Positions 17,670 to 26,741 are shown, numbered from the stretch's first letter. The stretch: 64,000 nt of DNA from HGM13233 sp900762805 (GCA_937993755.1 CALKMA010000013.1:1-64000); one strand, 5' to 3'. Numbers and translations are program-made. Notes: generated from the letters alone by a model not told the origin.

Positions 17670-18389
17670 ATGAGCACTCCCCACAACAGAGCAAAAGTCG
17701 GCGAGATCGCCAAGAGCATTCTTCTTCCGGGCGATCCGCTCCGCGCCAAATATATCGCTGAAAAGTTTCTGGACGACGCCGTTCTCGTCAACGACGTCCG
17801 CGGCATGCTGGGCTTTACCGGCCGCTACAAGGGCAAGCCTGTCTCGGTCATGGGCACCGGCATGGGCATCCCGTCCATCTCCATCTATGTCAATGAGCTG
17901 ATCGACGTCTACGGCTGCCGGAATCTCATCCGCGTCGGCACCTGCGGCGCCTTCCTGCCGGAGATCGGCCTCAAGGACGTCATCCTCGGCAGCGGCTGCT
18001 GCACCGACAACGGCTATCTGCGCAAGATATTCCCCGGCGACTTTGCGCCCATCCCCGATTTCGAGCTGCTCAACACGGCCTACGACAAGGCCACTGAGCT
18101 GGGCGTCAAGCCGCACGTCGGCCTGTTCAAATCGAGCGACCTGTTCTATTTCGAGGATATGCTGCACGGTCCCGACAACTGGCTCAAATACGGCGTTGTC
18201 GGCGCCGAGATGGAGGGCGCCGCCCTCTATACGCTGGCGCAGAAGGCCCGCGCCCGCGCGCTGGTCATCGCTTCGGTCAGCGACAGCATGTTCATCGACC
18301 ACGAGCTGACCGCCGAGGAGCGTGAGCGCAGCCTTGACAACATGATCCGCATCGCACTTGAAACCATCGTCGAGTTCGCCGAGGAATAG
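17670..18389 (+). CDS. deoD: Purine-nucleoside phosphorylase, DeoD type (copy 2)
   Basis: A 239-residue paralogue of the preceding gene, sharing GDPLRAKYIA, the long block VSVMGTGMGIPSISIYVNEL, RVGTCG, AEMEGAALYT and VSDSMF. The copies differ strongly in the middle and C-terminal parts. The ribose-binding motif is AEMEG here against AEMET in copy 1, so specificities may have diverged. The tandem arrangement with an 18-base gap indicates one operon arising from an old gene duplication. A GC hairpin follows the stop. Confidence 0.93.
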   Translation: MSTPHNRAKVGEIAKSILLPGDPLRAKYIAEKFLDDAVLVNDVRGMLGFTGRYKGKPVSVMGTGMGIPSISIYVNELIDVYGCRNLIRVGTCGAFLPEIGLKDVILGSGCCTDNGYLRKIFPGDFAPIPDFELLNTAYDKATELGVKPHVGLFKSSDLFYFEDMLHGPDNWLKYGVVGAEMEGAALYTLAQKARARALVIASVSDSMFIDHELTAEERERSLDNMIRIALETIVEFAEE

Positions 18390-18452
18390 GACGGGCACGG
18401 CAGGGCCGCCGACCGGCGCTTTTCGGGGGCGGCCAAAAGGAAACAGCTCTGT

Positions 18453-18479
18453 CAGCCCCTGCACGCGGTGCGGGGGCTG
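18453..18479 (+). terminator. Probable terminator of the deoD operon
   Basis: A 12-bp stem (CAGCCCCTGCAC / GTGCGGGGGCTG, one wobble pair) followed by GCTTTGT, about 60 bases after the second deoD. The T-run is weak. Confidence 0.6.
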
Positions 18480-18594
18480 GCTTTGTAAAGGGCGGCCAAG
18501 CGGGGGAGACCCGCCGAAGACTTTAGTTATATCAAGCGATTGTTTGATTTTTTTACGAGGATATCATTTTTTTAATGACATCAAAGACAGGGAC

Positions 18595-18748
18595 CGCCCG
18601 CCCATGACGGGGCGGGGAACAGTCGCCCGGAAGCGGCGGGCAGGGGCCTGCGGCAGAGCCGGCACCGAAACGGGCAGACGCGGCCGCCGATGGGTTATTG
18701 TGCGCCCGCCCATGACAGGGCAGGGAGCAGCCGCCCGGAAGCGAAGGG
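18595..18748. repeat. Direct repeat upstream of the YgjP-like gene
   Basis: A segment beginning CGCCCGCCCATGAC and ending CGCCCGGAAGCG occurs at 18595 and again at 18703 (period 108) with a few mismatches. A degenerate third CCGCCATGACAG occurs near 18795. No supported gene lies between the deoD terminator and 18817. Confidence 0.7.
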
Positions 18749-18816
18749 ACATCGGCCGCTTGCGCCAAAGAGCGGCCCCGGCCGGCTCGCCGTCCGCCAT
18801 GACAGAAAGGAGAAGC

Positions 18817-19329
18817 ATGGAATACACCCTCATCCGACAACGGAGAAAGACCCTCTCGCTGCGCGTGGAGGAGGACGGAACCGCCGTCGTCCGCGCGCCG
18901 CGTTTCGTGCCGCGGCGGGAGATCGACCGCTTTGTCGAGAGCCGCGCCGGCTGGATCACGCAGCGCCGGCAGCGGATGGCCGAGCTGGCGCTGACGCCCG
19001 AACAGGAGGCGGCGCTGCGCCGCCTTGCGCACGAGGTGCTGCCGCCGCTTACGGAAAAGTGGGCGCGGATCATGGGCGTGCAGCCGGCGGGGGTGCGCAT
19101 CACCTCGGCCAAAACGCGCTTCGGCAGCTGTAGTGCGCAAAACGGCATCTGCTATTCGTGGCGGCTGATGCGGTATCCGGCGGCGGCCATCGAGTATGTG
19201 GTGGTGCATGAGCTGACGCACATCCGGCACAAGGATCACTCGGCGGCCTTTTATGCAGAGCTGGCGCGCTACCTCCCCGATCATAAGACCCGCCGCGCGC
19301 TGCTGCGGCAAAGCCCCGTGCGGCCGTGA
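18817..19329 (+). CDS. YgjP-like zinc metallopeptidase domain protein (DUF45/M48-like)
   Basis: A 170-residue protein with the zinc site HELTHIRHKDHS (about 131-142) and the upstream TRFGSCSAQNGICYSWRLM block that define the YgjP/DUF45 family. The family is predicted to be a small cytosolic zinc protease, with a physiological role that is poorly known. The N-terminal part (LIRQRRKTLSLRVEEDG) is the usual beta-strand start of the family, so the protein is complete. ATG at 18817 has AAAGGAGAAG just upstream; an upstream in-frame extension overlaps the repeats and was rejected. A strong terminator follows at 19.47 kb. Confidence 0.88.
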   Translation: MEYTLIRQRRKTLSLRVEEDGTAVVRAPRFVPRREIDRFVESRAGWITQRRQRMAELALTPEQEAALRRLAHEVLPPLTEKWARIMGVQPAGVRITSAKTRFGSCSAQNGICYSWRLMRYPAAAIEYVVVHELTHIRHKDHSAAFYAELARYLPDHKTRRALLRQSPVRP

Positions 19330-19470
19330 GAGGCGCGCGCCGCGGGGCAGCGGGCTTTTGCCCCTGATCGAGCGTCCGCCTTTCCCGCGTGCAGCCGGGC
19401 TGCCATAGCTTCGGCTATCCTGTTTTTCCCGTGCCGGGCGTCCGCCCCGCCAAGGTCTGAAAAATCGTTG

Positions 19471-19496
19471 GCCTCCGCCGCGGCGGGGGCTTTTTT
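19471..19496 (+). terminator. Terminator after the YgjP-like gene
   Basis: GC-rich hairpin GCCTCCGCC / GGCGGGGGC followed by six T. Confidence 0.88.
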
Positions 19497-19585
19497 GTGG
19501 AAATAATAAGTCCGGCGGCCGAAAAACGGGCGGTTTTGCCGTTTTCCTCCTGCGTTTTGCCGTAGGTCTGCGGTAAAATGCCAAA

Positions 19586-19614
19586 TTGAACATTTCCCGA
19601 CCATGATTTACAAT
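19586..19614 (+). promoter_or_regulatory. Promoter of the beta-glucoside PTS operon
   Basis: TTGAAC (19586-19591), 17-base spacer, TACAAT (19609-19614). The predicted transcription start is only 5-15 bases before the regulator start codon, so the 5' leader is very short and has no room for a BglG-type RAT antiterminator. Confidence 0.75.
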
Positions 19615-19627
19615 ATTTTCATGGGAG

Positions 19628-21562
19628 ATGACGAACGTGAATTACAAAGCGTCCAATCTAATCCTGAATAAGCTGTTGAGCGGAAAGGCCGTTACGGTCA
19701 GTCAGCTTTCTTTGCTCACCTCACTTTCCTACAAGGCGGTGCGCGAGCTGCTCGCCGAGATCAATGCCGAATTGGTCCGGCGGCAGCTTCCGGCCCGCAT
19801 CGAGTCGCGGGCCGGTACCGGCGTGACACTGGAAACGGGTGACCGCGCCGCCGTCCGCGCTCTTATGAAGGAGTGGGAGAGTGCCGGCAGCGACCTGCGG
19901 GACGACCCGGCGTGGATCGAGCATCGCATCTGTCTGCTGCTGCTCAGCCAGCAGTATGTCCGCTCTGAGGAGCTGTGCGAGCAGCTTTATATTTCCAAAA
20001 GCACCCTGTCGCAGCAGCTGCGGCTGGTCCGCGGGCGGTTTTCCGGCGCGGGGCTGTCAGTTGAGGCGCGCCCGCATTACGGGATGCACGCCGTGGGCAG
20101 CGAGCTGGCCGCCCGCGCTCTGATGCATGACCTGCTTGTGTGCTGGACGCCTGAGCAGCGCTGCCAGCTCTGCGATTTTCCGATGGAGGATTATGTCCAT
20201 CTCAGCGAGATCTGTCTCGGTTCGGTGCGGGCTTATGATTACCCCATTCCCGATCAGCTTCTCGAAAGCCTGCTGATCCGGCTGATGTCGGTGCTGGTGC
20301 GCCGCCGCGGCGGATTGGCCCGCGAGCCGGAGCTTGAAATGCCGCCCAAGCCGGAATCGCGCGAGGCCGCCATGGCCGCCCGCATCGGCGCACAGATAGA
20401 AGCCCGCTTCGGCGGCGGCATGCCGCCCTGCGAGCTGCCGTATATCGCCCAGCTGCTGCGGGGCAGCCGCCGCAGCGAAAAGGAGGCGGCCGGCGCCGCG
20501 CTCAATGGCGAGCGCGACCGCATCGATCAGGCCATCGGCCGTATGCTGGCGGTCCTCACACAGAAATACGGCATCGACCTCAGCGCCGACCTGGAGCTGT
20601 ACAGCTCGCTGGCGCTGCACATCGTGCCCCTCATCGAGCGTGCCCGCGTGGGAGCGTGGGCCGTCAACCCCATCATGAGCGAGATCATGACGCTCTATCC
20701 GCTTCCCTTCGATATGGCCATCGATATGGCGCCGGTGCTGACCGAGGATTTCGGCATCACCCTGAATATCCATGAGATCAGCTATATCGCCATTTATATC
20801 CATCTGGCCCTTGAACGCCAGCAGTCGCGCAAGACCCCAAAGCGGGTGCTGGTCGTCTGCCCGGCGGGGCGCGGGATGTCGCAGCTGGTGGCACACAATA
20901 TCAGCGAGCAGTTCGGCGACGATATCTCGGTCATCAGGACCTGCGGCGCCTTTGAGCTGGACGATATCGACTATTCCCGCTTTGACTATGTGTTCACAAC
21001 GGTGCCGCTCGACCGCGAGCTGCCGCTGCCGACGGTGCAGCTGCCCTTTACCATATCGGAGACGGATGTTTCCGAGGTGCGCCGCAGCCTGCACGGCGAC
21101 CGGGAACCCGGCTCGGCGCTGATCGACCTGACGCCGCGCGAGCTGTTTGTCGGTTCGCTGGCGGCCAACAGCCGCGACGAAGCCATCGACGCTCTGGTGG
21201 CGGCCATCCGGCGGACGATACCGCTGCCCGACGATTTTGAACAGCTTGTAAAGGAGCGCGAGAGGCTGTTTTCGACCGAGCTTGATAATATGGTGGCCTT
21301 CCCGCACCCCATCCGCGATGTTGACGCGCCGTCGTTCATGGCGGTCGGTGTCCTGACGCGGCCCATCCAGTGGAAGAGCAAGCCGGTGCGCGTCGTCATG
21401 CTGGGGCATACCGCCCGACATGCAAGCAGCGCTTTGCAGAGAGTTTACCGCGAGTTCGTAGCTTTTGTTTCAGAAAAGAAGTTGATCACACAGCTGACAG
21501 ACCTGCCGGAGTATGAGACGTATATCTCTGTTCTGGGTCAGATATCCAAGCTTGAAGAATAA
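19628..21562 (+). CDS. PRD-domain transcriptional activator of the PTS operon (LicR/MtlR type)
   Basis: A 644-residue regulator: two N-terminal DNA-binding helix-turn-helix regions (about 1-70 and 85-150), two PTS regulation domains (about 165-400), an EIIB-like domain with VVCPAGRGMSQ near 410, and an EIIA-like domain with AFPHPIRDVD near 558-567. Regulators of this layout bind DNA, unlike BglG, which binds RNA. The PTS phosphorylates their PRD, IIB and IIA sites, so the operon is induced when beta-glucoside transport draws phosphate away. The start could be ATG 19628 or GTG 19637. GGGAG lies only 2 bases from the ATG but about 11 from the GTG. It leads the PTS genes directly. Confidence 0.9.
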   Translation: MTNVNYKASNLILNKLLSGKAVTVSQLSLLTSLSYKAVRELLAEINAELVRRQLPARIESRAGTGVTLETGDRAAVRALMKEWESAGSDLRDDPAWIEHRICLLLLSQQYVRSEELCEQLYISKSTLSQQLRLVRGRFSGAGLSVEARPHYGMHAVGSELAARALMHDLLVCWTPEQRCQLCDFPMEDYVHLSEICLGSVRAYDYPIPDQLLESLLIRLMSVLVRRRGGLAREPELEMPPKPESREAAMAARIGAQIEARFGGGMPPCELPYIAQLLRGSRRSEKEAAGAALNGERDRIDQAIGRMLAVLTQKYGIDLSADLELYSSLALHIVPLIERARVGAWAVNPIMSEIMTLYPLPFDMAIDMAPVLTEDFGITLNIHEISYIAIYIHLALERQQSRKTPKRVLVVCPAGRGMSQLVAHNISEQFGDDISVIRTCGAFELDDIDYSRFDYVFTTVPLDRELPLPTVQLPFTISETDVSEVRRSLHGDREPGSALIDLTPRELFVGSLAANSRDEAIDALVAAIRRTIPLPDDFEQLVKERERLFSTELDNMVAFPHPIRDVDAPSFMAVGVLTRPIQWKSKPVRVVMLGHTARHASSALQRVYREFVAFVSEKKLITQLTDLPEYETYISVLGQISKLEE

Positions 21563-21577
21563 TGGAGGAATACGCTA

Positions 21578-21886
21578 ATGGATATGGAAACGATAATCAT
21601 GGAGATCATTGCAAAGAGCGGGGCGGCCCGCGATTTTGCCCTGACGGCGATAGAAAACGCTGTCAAAAAAGACAAGCCGGCCTATCAGGCTGCTCTGAAA
21701 AGGGCCGAGGCTGCGATTGGCGAGGTGCATAATGTACAGACCTCCCTGATCCAGCAGGAATGTAGTGGTAACGGCATTGAGGTCACGCTGCTGATGGTTC
21801 ATGCGCAGGATCATCTGATGGCCGCAATGACGATTATTGATATCGCGAAATCATTATCACAAATCATGGAAGGAGATCAAAAATGA
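21578..21886 (+). CDS. PTS lactose/cellobiose-family IIA component
   Basis: A 102-residue helical protein of the lactose/cellobiose IIA family, which takes phosphate from HPr on a histidine and passes it to IIB. The conserved HAQDHLM motif is at about 75-81, with His75 the likely phosphorylation site. Length matches the family. It lies 15 bases after the regulator and overlaps the IIB gene by 4 bases. Confidence 0.93.
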   Translation: MDMETIIMEIIAKSGAARDFALTAIENAVKKDKPAYQAALKRAEAAIGEVHNVQTSLIQQECSGNGIEVTLLMVHAQDHLMAAMTIIDIAKSLSQIMEGDQK

Positions 21887-22182
21887 TTCGTATCACAATC
21901 TGCTGTGCCGGCGGCTGGAGCACCAGTCTGCTGCTGAAGAAGCTCAGAAAGGCAGCAGAGAGCAAAAACATTGAGATCGAAGCCCGTGCGGCGGCGATCT
22001 CCAGCTTCAATGAGTATAAAAACTGCACAGATGTGCTGTTGCTTGGCCCACAAGTAGCTCACGCCTACAAAGAGACAGTTGAAAAGTACCCTAATCTCAA
22101 GGTATCTGTGATTGATCAAAAGGACTATGCCATGATGAACGGGGAGAAGGTCCTGCAGCAGGTGCTCGACTTAATGCAATAA
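21883..22182 (+). CDS. PTS lactose/cellobiose-family IIB component
   Basis: A 99-residue cytosolic IIB that receives phosphate on a cysteine and passes it to the sugar bound by IIC. The phosphocysteine loop reads CCAGGWSTSLLL from residue 7. The usual form is C-S-A-G-M-S-T-S, so this protein has a second Cys and one extra residue in the loop. LGPQVA (about 54-59) is the conserved strand of the family. Translation is coupled to the IIA gene through a 4-base overlap. Confidence 0.92.
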   Translation: MIRITICCAGGWSTSLLLKKLRKAAESKNIEIEARAAAISSFNEYKNCTDVLLLGPQVAHAYKETVEKYPNLKVSVIDQKDYAMMNGEKVLQQVLDLMQ

Positions 22183-22263
22183 CCCAGCTTTCTCTGGGGC
22201 GCTGTTACCGGCGTTATCTTAATGGAAAGGAACAAACACTCTGATATTTAAGAGGTAAACAGA

Positions 22264-23556
22264 ATGAACGAAAAAATAATGAACATCAAGTTTATGGGTA
22301 CGCTGCAAAAATGGGCGGCTTATATCCAAAAGAACGACATACTGATGTCAATTACATCCGGCTTTCAGGCTACGCTGCCGCTGCTGATTATCGGCGCAGT
22401 CTCCCAACTGGTCGCCAATTTCCCCATCGAGGCGTGGAAGACTTTTGTGGCAGACCACGGCTTGAAAGCGATCCTTATGATGCCCAATCAAATGACAATG
22501 GGCGTGTTGGCCTTGTACGCTACATTTTTCATTGCTCAGAAACTGGCCAAAAAGAAAGGTAATGATCCTGCTCAGGTCGGCGTTATGGCGATGGTCGGGC
22601 TTCTGATCCTGAATGGTACGGTCACCCTTGAGAATGTTACAGCGCTTGATTTTGGCTATCTTGGCGCCAAGGGCCTGTTCACTGGCATTTTTGTTGCCCT
22701 TTTGACCAATGCGATTTTCTCTTTCTTTAAAAAGCACAAACTGTATATTCGTCTGCCTGAAGAGGTTCCTGATCAAGTCAGTACTGTTTTTGCCAGTTTG
22801 CTACAGGCGATTGCCTCGACTATTGTCTTTGCTGTCATTGCCGGTATCTTTGCCAAAACCGAGTACCAGACGATTAACGCGCTGATTTATAAATTCCTTC
22901 AGACCCCCATTCAGAATATCGCCGGCTCATATCCGGGCCTCATGGTATTTGTTTTTGTTTCTCAATTGCTTTGGTTTTTCGGTATCCACGGCACACAGGT
23001 CACCGGTGCCATTTGGAAACCTATTTATATCGCCATGGGCGCCGAAAACCTTGCTGCCTTATCGGCTGGCGTTTCTATTTGGGAGTTGCCCAATATCCTC
23101 AACATGACCTTTTGGGGAGCTTTTATCACGCTGGGCGGTGCCGGCTGTGCGGTCGGTCTTAATATGCTGATGGCTTTCCGAGCTAAGAGTACTCAGCTCA
23201 AGACAATCGGCCGTGTTTCATTACCTACCTCGTTGCTCAATATCAATGAGCCATTGCTGTTCGGCACACCAATTATCATGAATCCGGTGATGGCGATACC
23301 ATTTATTTTTACACCGCTCATCAATGCAACCATTGCCTACTTCCTGACCTATGCCCATATTATTCCGCGCATGAATGGTGTGCAGCCGGTACTCGGCATT
23401 CCCATCATAGTCAGGGGCATTTTGGGAGGCAGCTGGATTTTTGGCATCGTTTGCGTGGCGTTACTGGTGCTCGACACGCTGATTTACTATCCGTTCTTTA
23501 AAGCGATGGATCATCAGATGGTGAAAGAAGAGGAAGAAAATAAGAATGAGCAGTAG
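22264..23556 (+). CDS. PTS lactose/cellobiose-family IIC permease
   Basis: A 430-residue membrane permease with about ten hydrophobic helices and the conserved FGIHGTQV block (about 240-247) and the NINEPLLFGTPIIMNP motif (about 326-341), where the Glu contacts sugar in this family. It brings in and phosphorylates a disaccharide, most likely cellobiose or another beta-glucoside given the GH1 gene that overlaps its end by 11 bases. The 81-base gap before it contains AGAGGT as the likely ribosome binding site. Base composition is more AT-rich than the window average, as in the rest of this operon. Confidence 0.93.
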   Translation: MNEKIMNIKFMGTLQKWAAYIQKNDILMSITSGFQATLPLLIIGAVSQLVANFPIEAWKTFVADHGLKAILMMPNQMTMGVLALYATFFIAQKLAKKKGNDPAQVGVMAMVGLLILNGTVTLENVTALDFGYLGAKGLFTGIFVALLTNAIFSFFKKHKLYIRLPEEVPDQVSTVFASLLQAIASTIVFAVIAGIFAKTEYQTINALIYKFLQTPIQNIAGSYPGLMVFVFVSQLLWFFGIHGTQVTGAIWKPIYIAMGAENLAALSAGVSIWELPNILNMTFWGAFITLGGAGCAVGLNMLMAFRAKSTQLKTIGRVSLPTSLLNINEPLLFGTPIIMNPVMAIPFIFTPLINATIAYFLTYAHIIPRMNGVQPVLGIPIIVRGILGGSWIFGIVCVALLVLDTLIYYPFFKAMDHQMVKEEEENKNEQ

Positions 23557-25003
23557 CCCTTTTGGTAAAGACTTCCTCTGGGGTGCAGCGACATCGGCAT
23601 TTCAGGTGGAGGGTGCCGTTCTGGAAGATGGGAAGGGCCTTTCACTGGCTGATCTTCGCAGTATGCATATCGATCCCCGAAATGAACCGAGCAAATCGCA
23701 GGCCATCGCCGGCAAGATGACTGACAGCTCGGTTGCGAGCGACCAGTACCATCATTGGCGTGAAGATATTGCGCTCATGAAGGAATTGGGGCTCAAGTCC
23801 TACCGCTTTTCCATTTCGTGGCCGCGTGTGCTGCCCCATGGCGACGATGCCGAGCTCAACCCCAAAGGCATAAAGTATTATGATGATCTGGTCAATGCCC
23901 TGCGGGAGGCCGGCGTCGAGCCTGTCGTGACGCTTTACCATTTTGACTTTCCCGCTGCATTGGAAGAAAAATACGGTGGATGGAAGAGCCGGCAGGCTGT
24001 CGAGGATTTTACCCGCTATGCCTCGCTGATGTTCGAGCATTTCAAGGGCCGTGTCAAATGGTGGCTGGTCAATAACGAGCAGAACGAAATGATCCGCCGC
24101 GATGCGTTGTTAGGCATCAATGAGAGCGATCCGCTAACCCGCGAACGGCTCAAGCACCTGTGCAACCACCATATGTTTCTTGCCTGCGCCAAAGCCATTG
24201 CGATTTGCCATGAAATCGACAGAACGGCTCAGATTGGTCCGGTTATGGCGTTTGCTCCCAGATACCCGCTCGATGGCCGACCGGAAAATGTACTGGCGGC
24301 CCGTATGGCAACCGATTTATTTTACTACTATATGATCGATGTTCATGTGCAGGGCGAGTACCCCGGTTATTATCTGCGTTGGCTGCGTGATAATGGTTGG
24401 ATGTTCGATCTTACAGAAGAGGACAAGAACATTTTAAAGGATGGAAAACCAGATTTCTACGCCTTTAATTACTACCGTTCAGCGTGTGCGGCCGCTTGCA
24501 ATGATACCGATCCAACACTGTTTGAAAAATACCGCATGGATGCTCGTCGGCGTATTATTCCTGGTGTTTTTCAGTCGATGGATAATCCGTACATCGAACC
24601 AGACCAGCTCAATGGTTGGCGTCTTGACCCCAAAGGGCTTCATATCGCCGCCCGTGAGATTTACGCTCGCTGCCATCTGCCGCTCATGATCTGTGAAAAC
24701 GGCTTTGGCGCGCCTGATGAGATGCAGGACGATCACGAAATTCATGACAGCTACCGCATCGACTATCTGCGCGAGCACATCAAGCAGCTGCGCGAGATTA
24801 TGTTGGATGGCATTCCAATGCTTGGCTATCATGTGTGGACACTTGTTGACGTACTGAGCACCAGTGAAGGTTTCCGCAAGCGCTATGGGCTGATCTATGT
24901 TGATCGTACCGACGAGGATGTCAAGGAATGCAAGCGGTACAAGAAGGATTCCTTTTACTGGTACAAAAAGGTCATCGCCACCAACGGCGAGGATCTCGAC
25001 TGA
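23546..25003 (+). CDS. GH1 6-phospho-beta-glucosidase
   Basis: A 485-residue glycoside hydrolase family 1 enzyme with N-terminal signature FLWGAATSAFQVEGA, acid/base Glu178 in NNEQNE and nucleophile Glu384 in CENGFG. It is expected to hydrolyse phospho-beta-glucosides delivered by the PTS into glucose 6-phosphate and a sugar or aglycone. The acid/base region usually reads NEP or NEI in GH1; NEQ here is unusual but keeps the Glu. The start codon overlaps the IIC gene by 11 bases. The gene closes the operon and a 17-bp hairpin follows. Confidence 0.92.
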   Translation: MSSSPFGKDFLWGAATSAFQVEGAVLEDGKGLSLADLRSMHIDPRNEPSKSQAIAGKMTDSSVASDQYHHWREDIALMKELGLKSYRFSISWPRVLPHGDDAELNPKGIKYYDDLVNALREAGVEPVVTLYHFDFPAALEEKYGGWKSRQAVEDFTRYASLMFEHFKGRVKWWLVNNEQNEMIRRDALLGINESDPLTRERLKHLCNHHMFLACAKAIAICHEIDRTAQIGPVMAFAPRYPLDGRPENVLAARMATDLFYYYMIDVHVQGEYPGYYLRWLRDNGWMFDLTEEDKNILKDGKPDFYAFNYYRSACAAACNDTDPTLFEKYRMDARRRIIPGVFQSMDNPYIEPDQLNGWRLDPKGLHIAAREIYARCHLPLMICENGFGAPDEMQDDHEIHDSYRIDYLREHIKQLREIMLDGIPMLGYHVWTLVDVLSTSEGFRKRYGLIYVDRTDEDVKECKRYKKDSFYWYKKVIATNGEDLD

Positions 25004-25047
25004 AATTCCTTTCCTCTTGTCTGAGCCTTCCGGCACAGACCGATTGA

Positions 25048-25086
25048 GAGGGGCCGCGGGCCGGTTATACCGGCCCGCGGCCCCTC
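25048..25086 (+). terminator. Large hairpin terminator of the PTS operon
   Basis: A perfect 17-bp stem (GAGGGGCCGCGGGCCGG and its complement) around TTATA. Only TTCC follows, so termination relies on the stem. Confidence 0.75.
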
Positions 25087-25280
25087 TTCCGCTTCTTATT
25101 TCCGCTTTATTCGCTGCCTTGCCTCATTTGCTCTTTCTTGCTTTATTTGTTCTTTCCGTTTCTGCCCCGCCGCTCTTCTCTGCCCGCCGCTTTTTCTCCG
25201 CCCTGCCGCGTTTTCTCTGCCCGCTGCCTTTCTCCCTGCCCATAGCTTTCTCTCCGCCCGCTGCTTTCGCTTTGCCCGGC
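25087..25280. repeat. Pyrimidine-rich tract
   Basis: About 190 bases in which the plus strand is almost only C and T, in irregular CTTTCT/GCCCGC blocks. No supported gene; a polypurine frame exists on the other strand, but it would encode only Arg/Lys/Glu/Ala-rich sequence. Confidence 0.65.
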
Positions 25281-25294
25281 CGCCCTTGATCACC

Positions 25295-25323
25295 TTGCCC
25301 GACGGAGCGGTGTGTGGTACAAT
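25295..25323 (+). promoter_or_regulatory. Promoter of the nitroreductase operon
   Basis: TTGCCC (25295-25300), 17-base spacer, TACAAT (25318-25323), about 120 bases before the start codon. Confidence 0.65.
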
Positions 25324-25445
25324 AAGAGGCGAAGGGGGTCACTTCCGTGCTCCTTTGCCCGCTCTTATATTTTATAACCGGCGCGGTCGGCGGCCGCTTT
25401 TTGCGCGCCGCGCCTGCGTCCGCGCCGCTTGCAAGGAGGACATCC

Positions 25446-26192
25446 ATGGATGAATTGTATGGCAACGATCTGTATCAGGCTGTTATGCGCCGCCGGTCGG
25501 TGCGGAAATACACCGGTCAGCCGCTGACAGACACGCAGCGCGCCGCCGTTGAGGCGGCGGTGGCGGCCATAGTGCCGCTCAATAACTGCGCGCACGCCTT
25601 TGAGCTGCTGCCGGTTGGTGAGACGACCGCCAAATTCGGCACCGACTGTCTGGCCGTCTATGGCCCCGACGAGCCGGACGGCTGGCTCAACACCGGCTAC
25701 ATGCTGGAGCAGCTCGACCTGCGCCTGCAGCTGGCCGGCCTCGGCGCCTGCTGGTACGGCATGGCGCGCCCGAAAAGGGAGGGCGGCGCATTGCCCTACC
25801 ACATCCTCATGACCTTTGGCAACTGCGACCCGTCGCTGTTTCGGAGCGGCCCGGCCGATTTCAACCGCCGGCCGGCCGAGGAGCTGTGGCCGGATGAATT
25901 CGACCCCGCCGTCAGGACGGCGGCGCTGCTGGCCCCCAGCGCCTGCAACTCCCAGCCGTGGTTTGTGAAAAGCGAGGGCGGCGCCCTCACCGTCTGCCGC
26001 CGCGTGGCGGCCAAATCCATCATCCCGCCCTCCAAAAAGCCGTTTTTCGGTAACATCGACTGCGGCATCTTTCTGCTGGTGCTGGAAACGGCGCTGCGGC
26101 ACGCGGGCTATCGGTTTGTGCGCCGGATGCTGCCGCGCACCGTCTGCGGCGGGCTGGAAAGCCTCGCAGAATATACAGTGAGTAAAGAATAA
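25446..26192 (+). CDS. Nitroreductase-family flavoprotein
   Basis: A 248-residue protein of the putative TM-nitroreductase type. An N-terminal FMN-binding segment has RRRSVRKYTGQPL (about 15-27). A second half contains the SACNSQPWFVKSEGG motif, where flavin and substrate bind in this family. Such enzymes use FMN and NAD(P)H to reduce nitro, quinone or related compounds. The ATG at 25446 follows AAGGAGGACATCC. Its partner 15 bases downstream is a flavin-binding protein, so the two may act as a small redox unit. Confidence 0.85.
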   Translation: MDELYGNDLYQAVMRRRSVRKYTGQPLTDTQRAAVEAAVAAIVPLNNCAHAFELLPVGETTAKFGTDCLAVYGPDEPDGWLNTGYMLEQLDLRLQLAGLGACWYGMARPKREGGALPYHILMTFGNCDPSLFRSGPADFNRRPAEELWPDEFDPAVRTAALLAPSACNSQPWFVKSEGGALTVCRRVAAKSIIPPSKKPFFGNIDCGIFLLVLETALRHAGYRFVRRMLPRTVCGGLESLAEYTVSKE

Positions 26193-26207
26193 GAGAGGAT
26201 ATACAAA

Positions 26208-26741
26208 ATGAGGGAAAAGATCGAGGTTGAAGCCTACGCCGGCGAGATTATCCGCCGCCTGCCTGCCGGCGCGCTGGTTACCGTCAAGGCCGCCGGGTGC
26301 GTCAACCCCATGACCATCGGCTGGGGCACGCTCGGCATCCAATGGGGGCGCAAGCTCTTTATCGCCTATATCCGCGAGTGCCGCTATTCAAAGGCGCTGT
26401 TCGATGAGGCGGAGGATTTCACCGTCAACGTGCCGCTTGACGACAGCGCCCGCGGGATCCTGGCCTTCTGCGGCAGCCATTCGGGCCGCGATACCGACAA
26501 GATAGCCCGGCTGGGGCTGACGCCGGTGGACGGCGAGCTGGTCGCGTCGCCGGCGCTGCGCGAGCTGCCGCTGACGCTCGAATGCCGCATCATTTACCGG
26601 CAGAAGCAGGATGACCGCCTGCTGCCCCATGCGCTTTACAGCAAATATTACCGCGACAACGACCCCAATGAGCCGCTGGAGAGCCGCAACAGCCACACGG
26701 CCTACTACGGCGAGATTGTCAACGCCTATATCCTGAAATGA
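26208..26741 (+). CDS. Flavin reductase-like (flavoredoxin-type) FMN-binding protein
   Basis: A 177-residue protein of the flavin reductase-like domain family. The block NPMTIGWGTLGIQWGRKLF (about 30-48) and the FTVNVPLDD segment (about 70-78) are characteristic. Members bind FMN and accept electrons from reduced pyridine nucleotides or iron-sulphur proteins. It is co-transcribed with the nitroreductase (15-base gap, AGAGGAT upstream of the ATG). No further partner is adjacent. Confidence 0.85.
   Translation: MREKIEVEAYAGEIIRRLPAGALVTVKAAGCVNPMTIGWGTLGIQWGRKLFIAYIRECRYSKALFDEAEDFTVNVPLDDSARGILAFCGSHSGRDTDKIARLGLTPVDGELVASPALRELPLTLECRIIYRQKQDDRLLPHALYSKYYRDNDPNEPLESRNSHTAYYGEIVNAYILK

Noticed and set aside
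19571..19627. BglG-type RNA antiterminator (RAT) site before the PRD regulator
   Set aside because: The promoter leaves only a few bases of leader, and the regulator has DNA-binding domains of the LicR/MtlR type, so an RNA target is not expected here.
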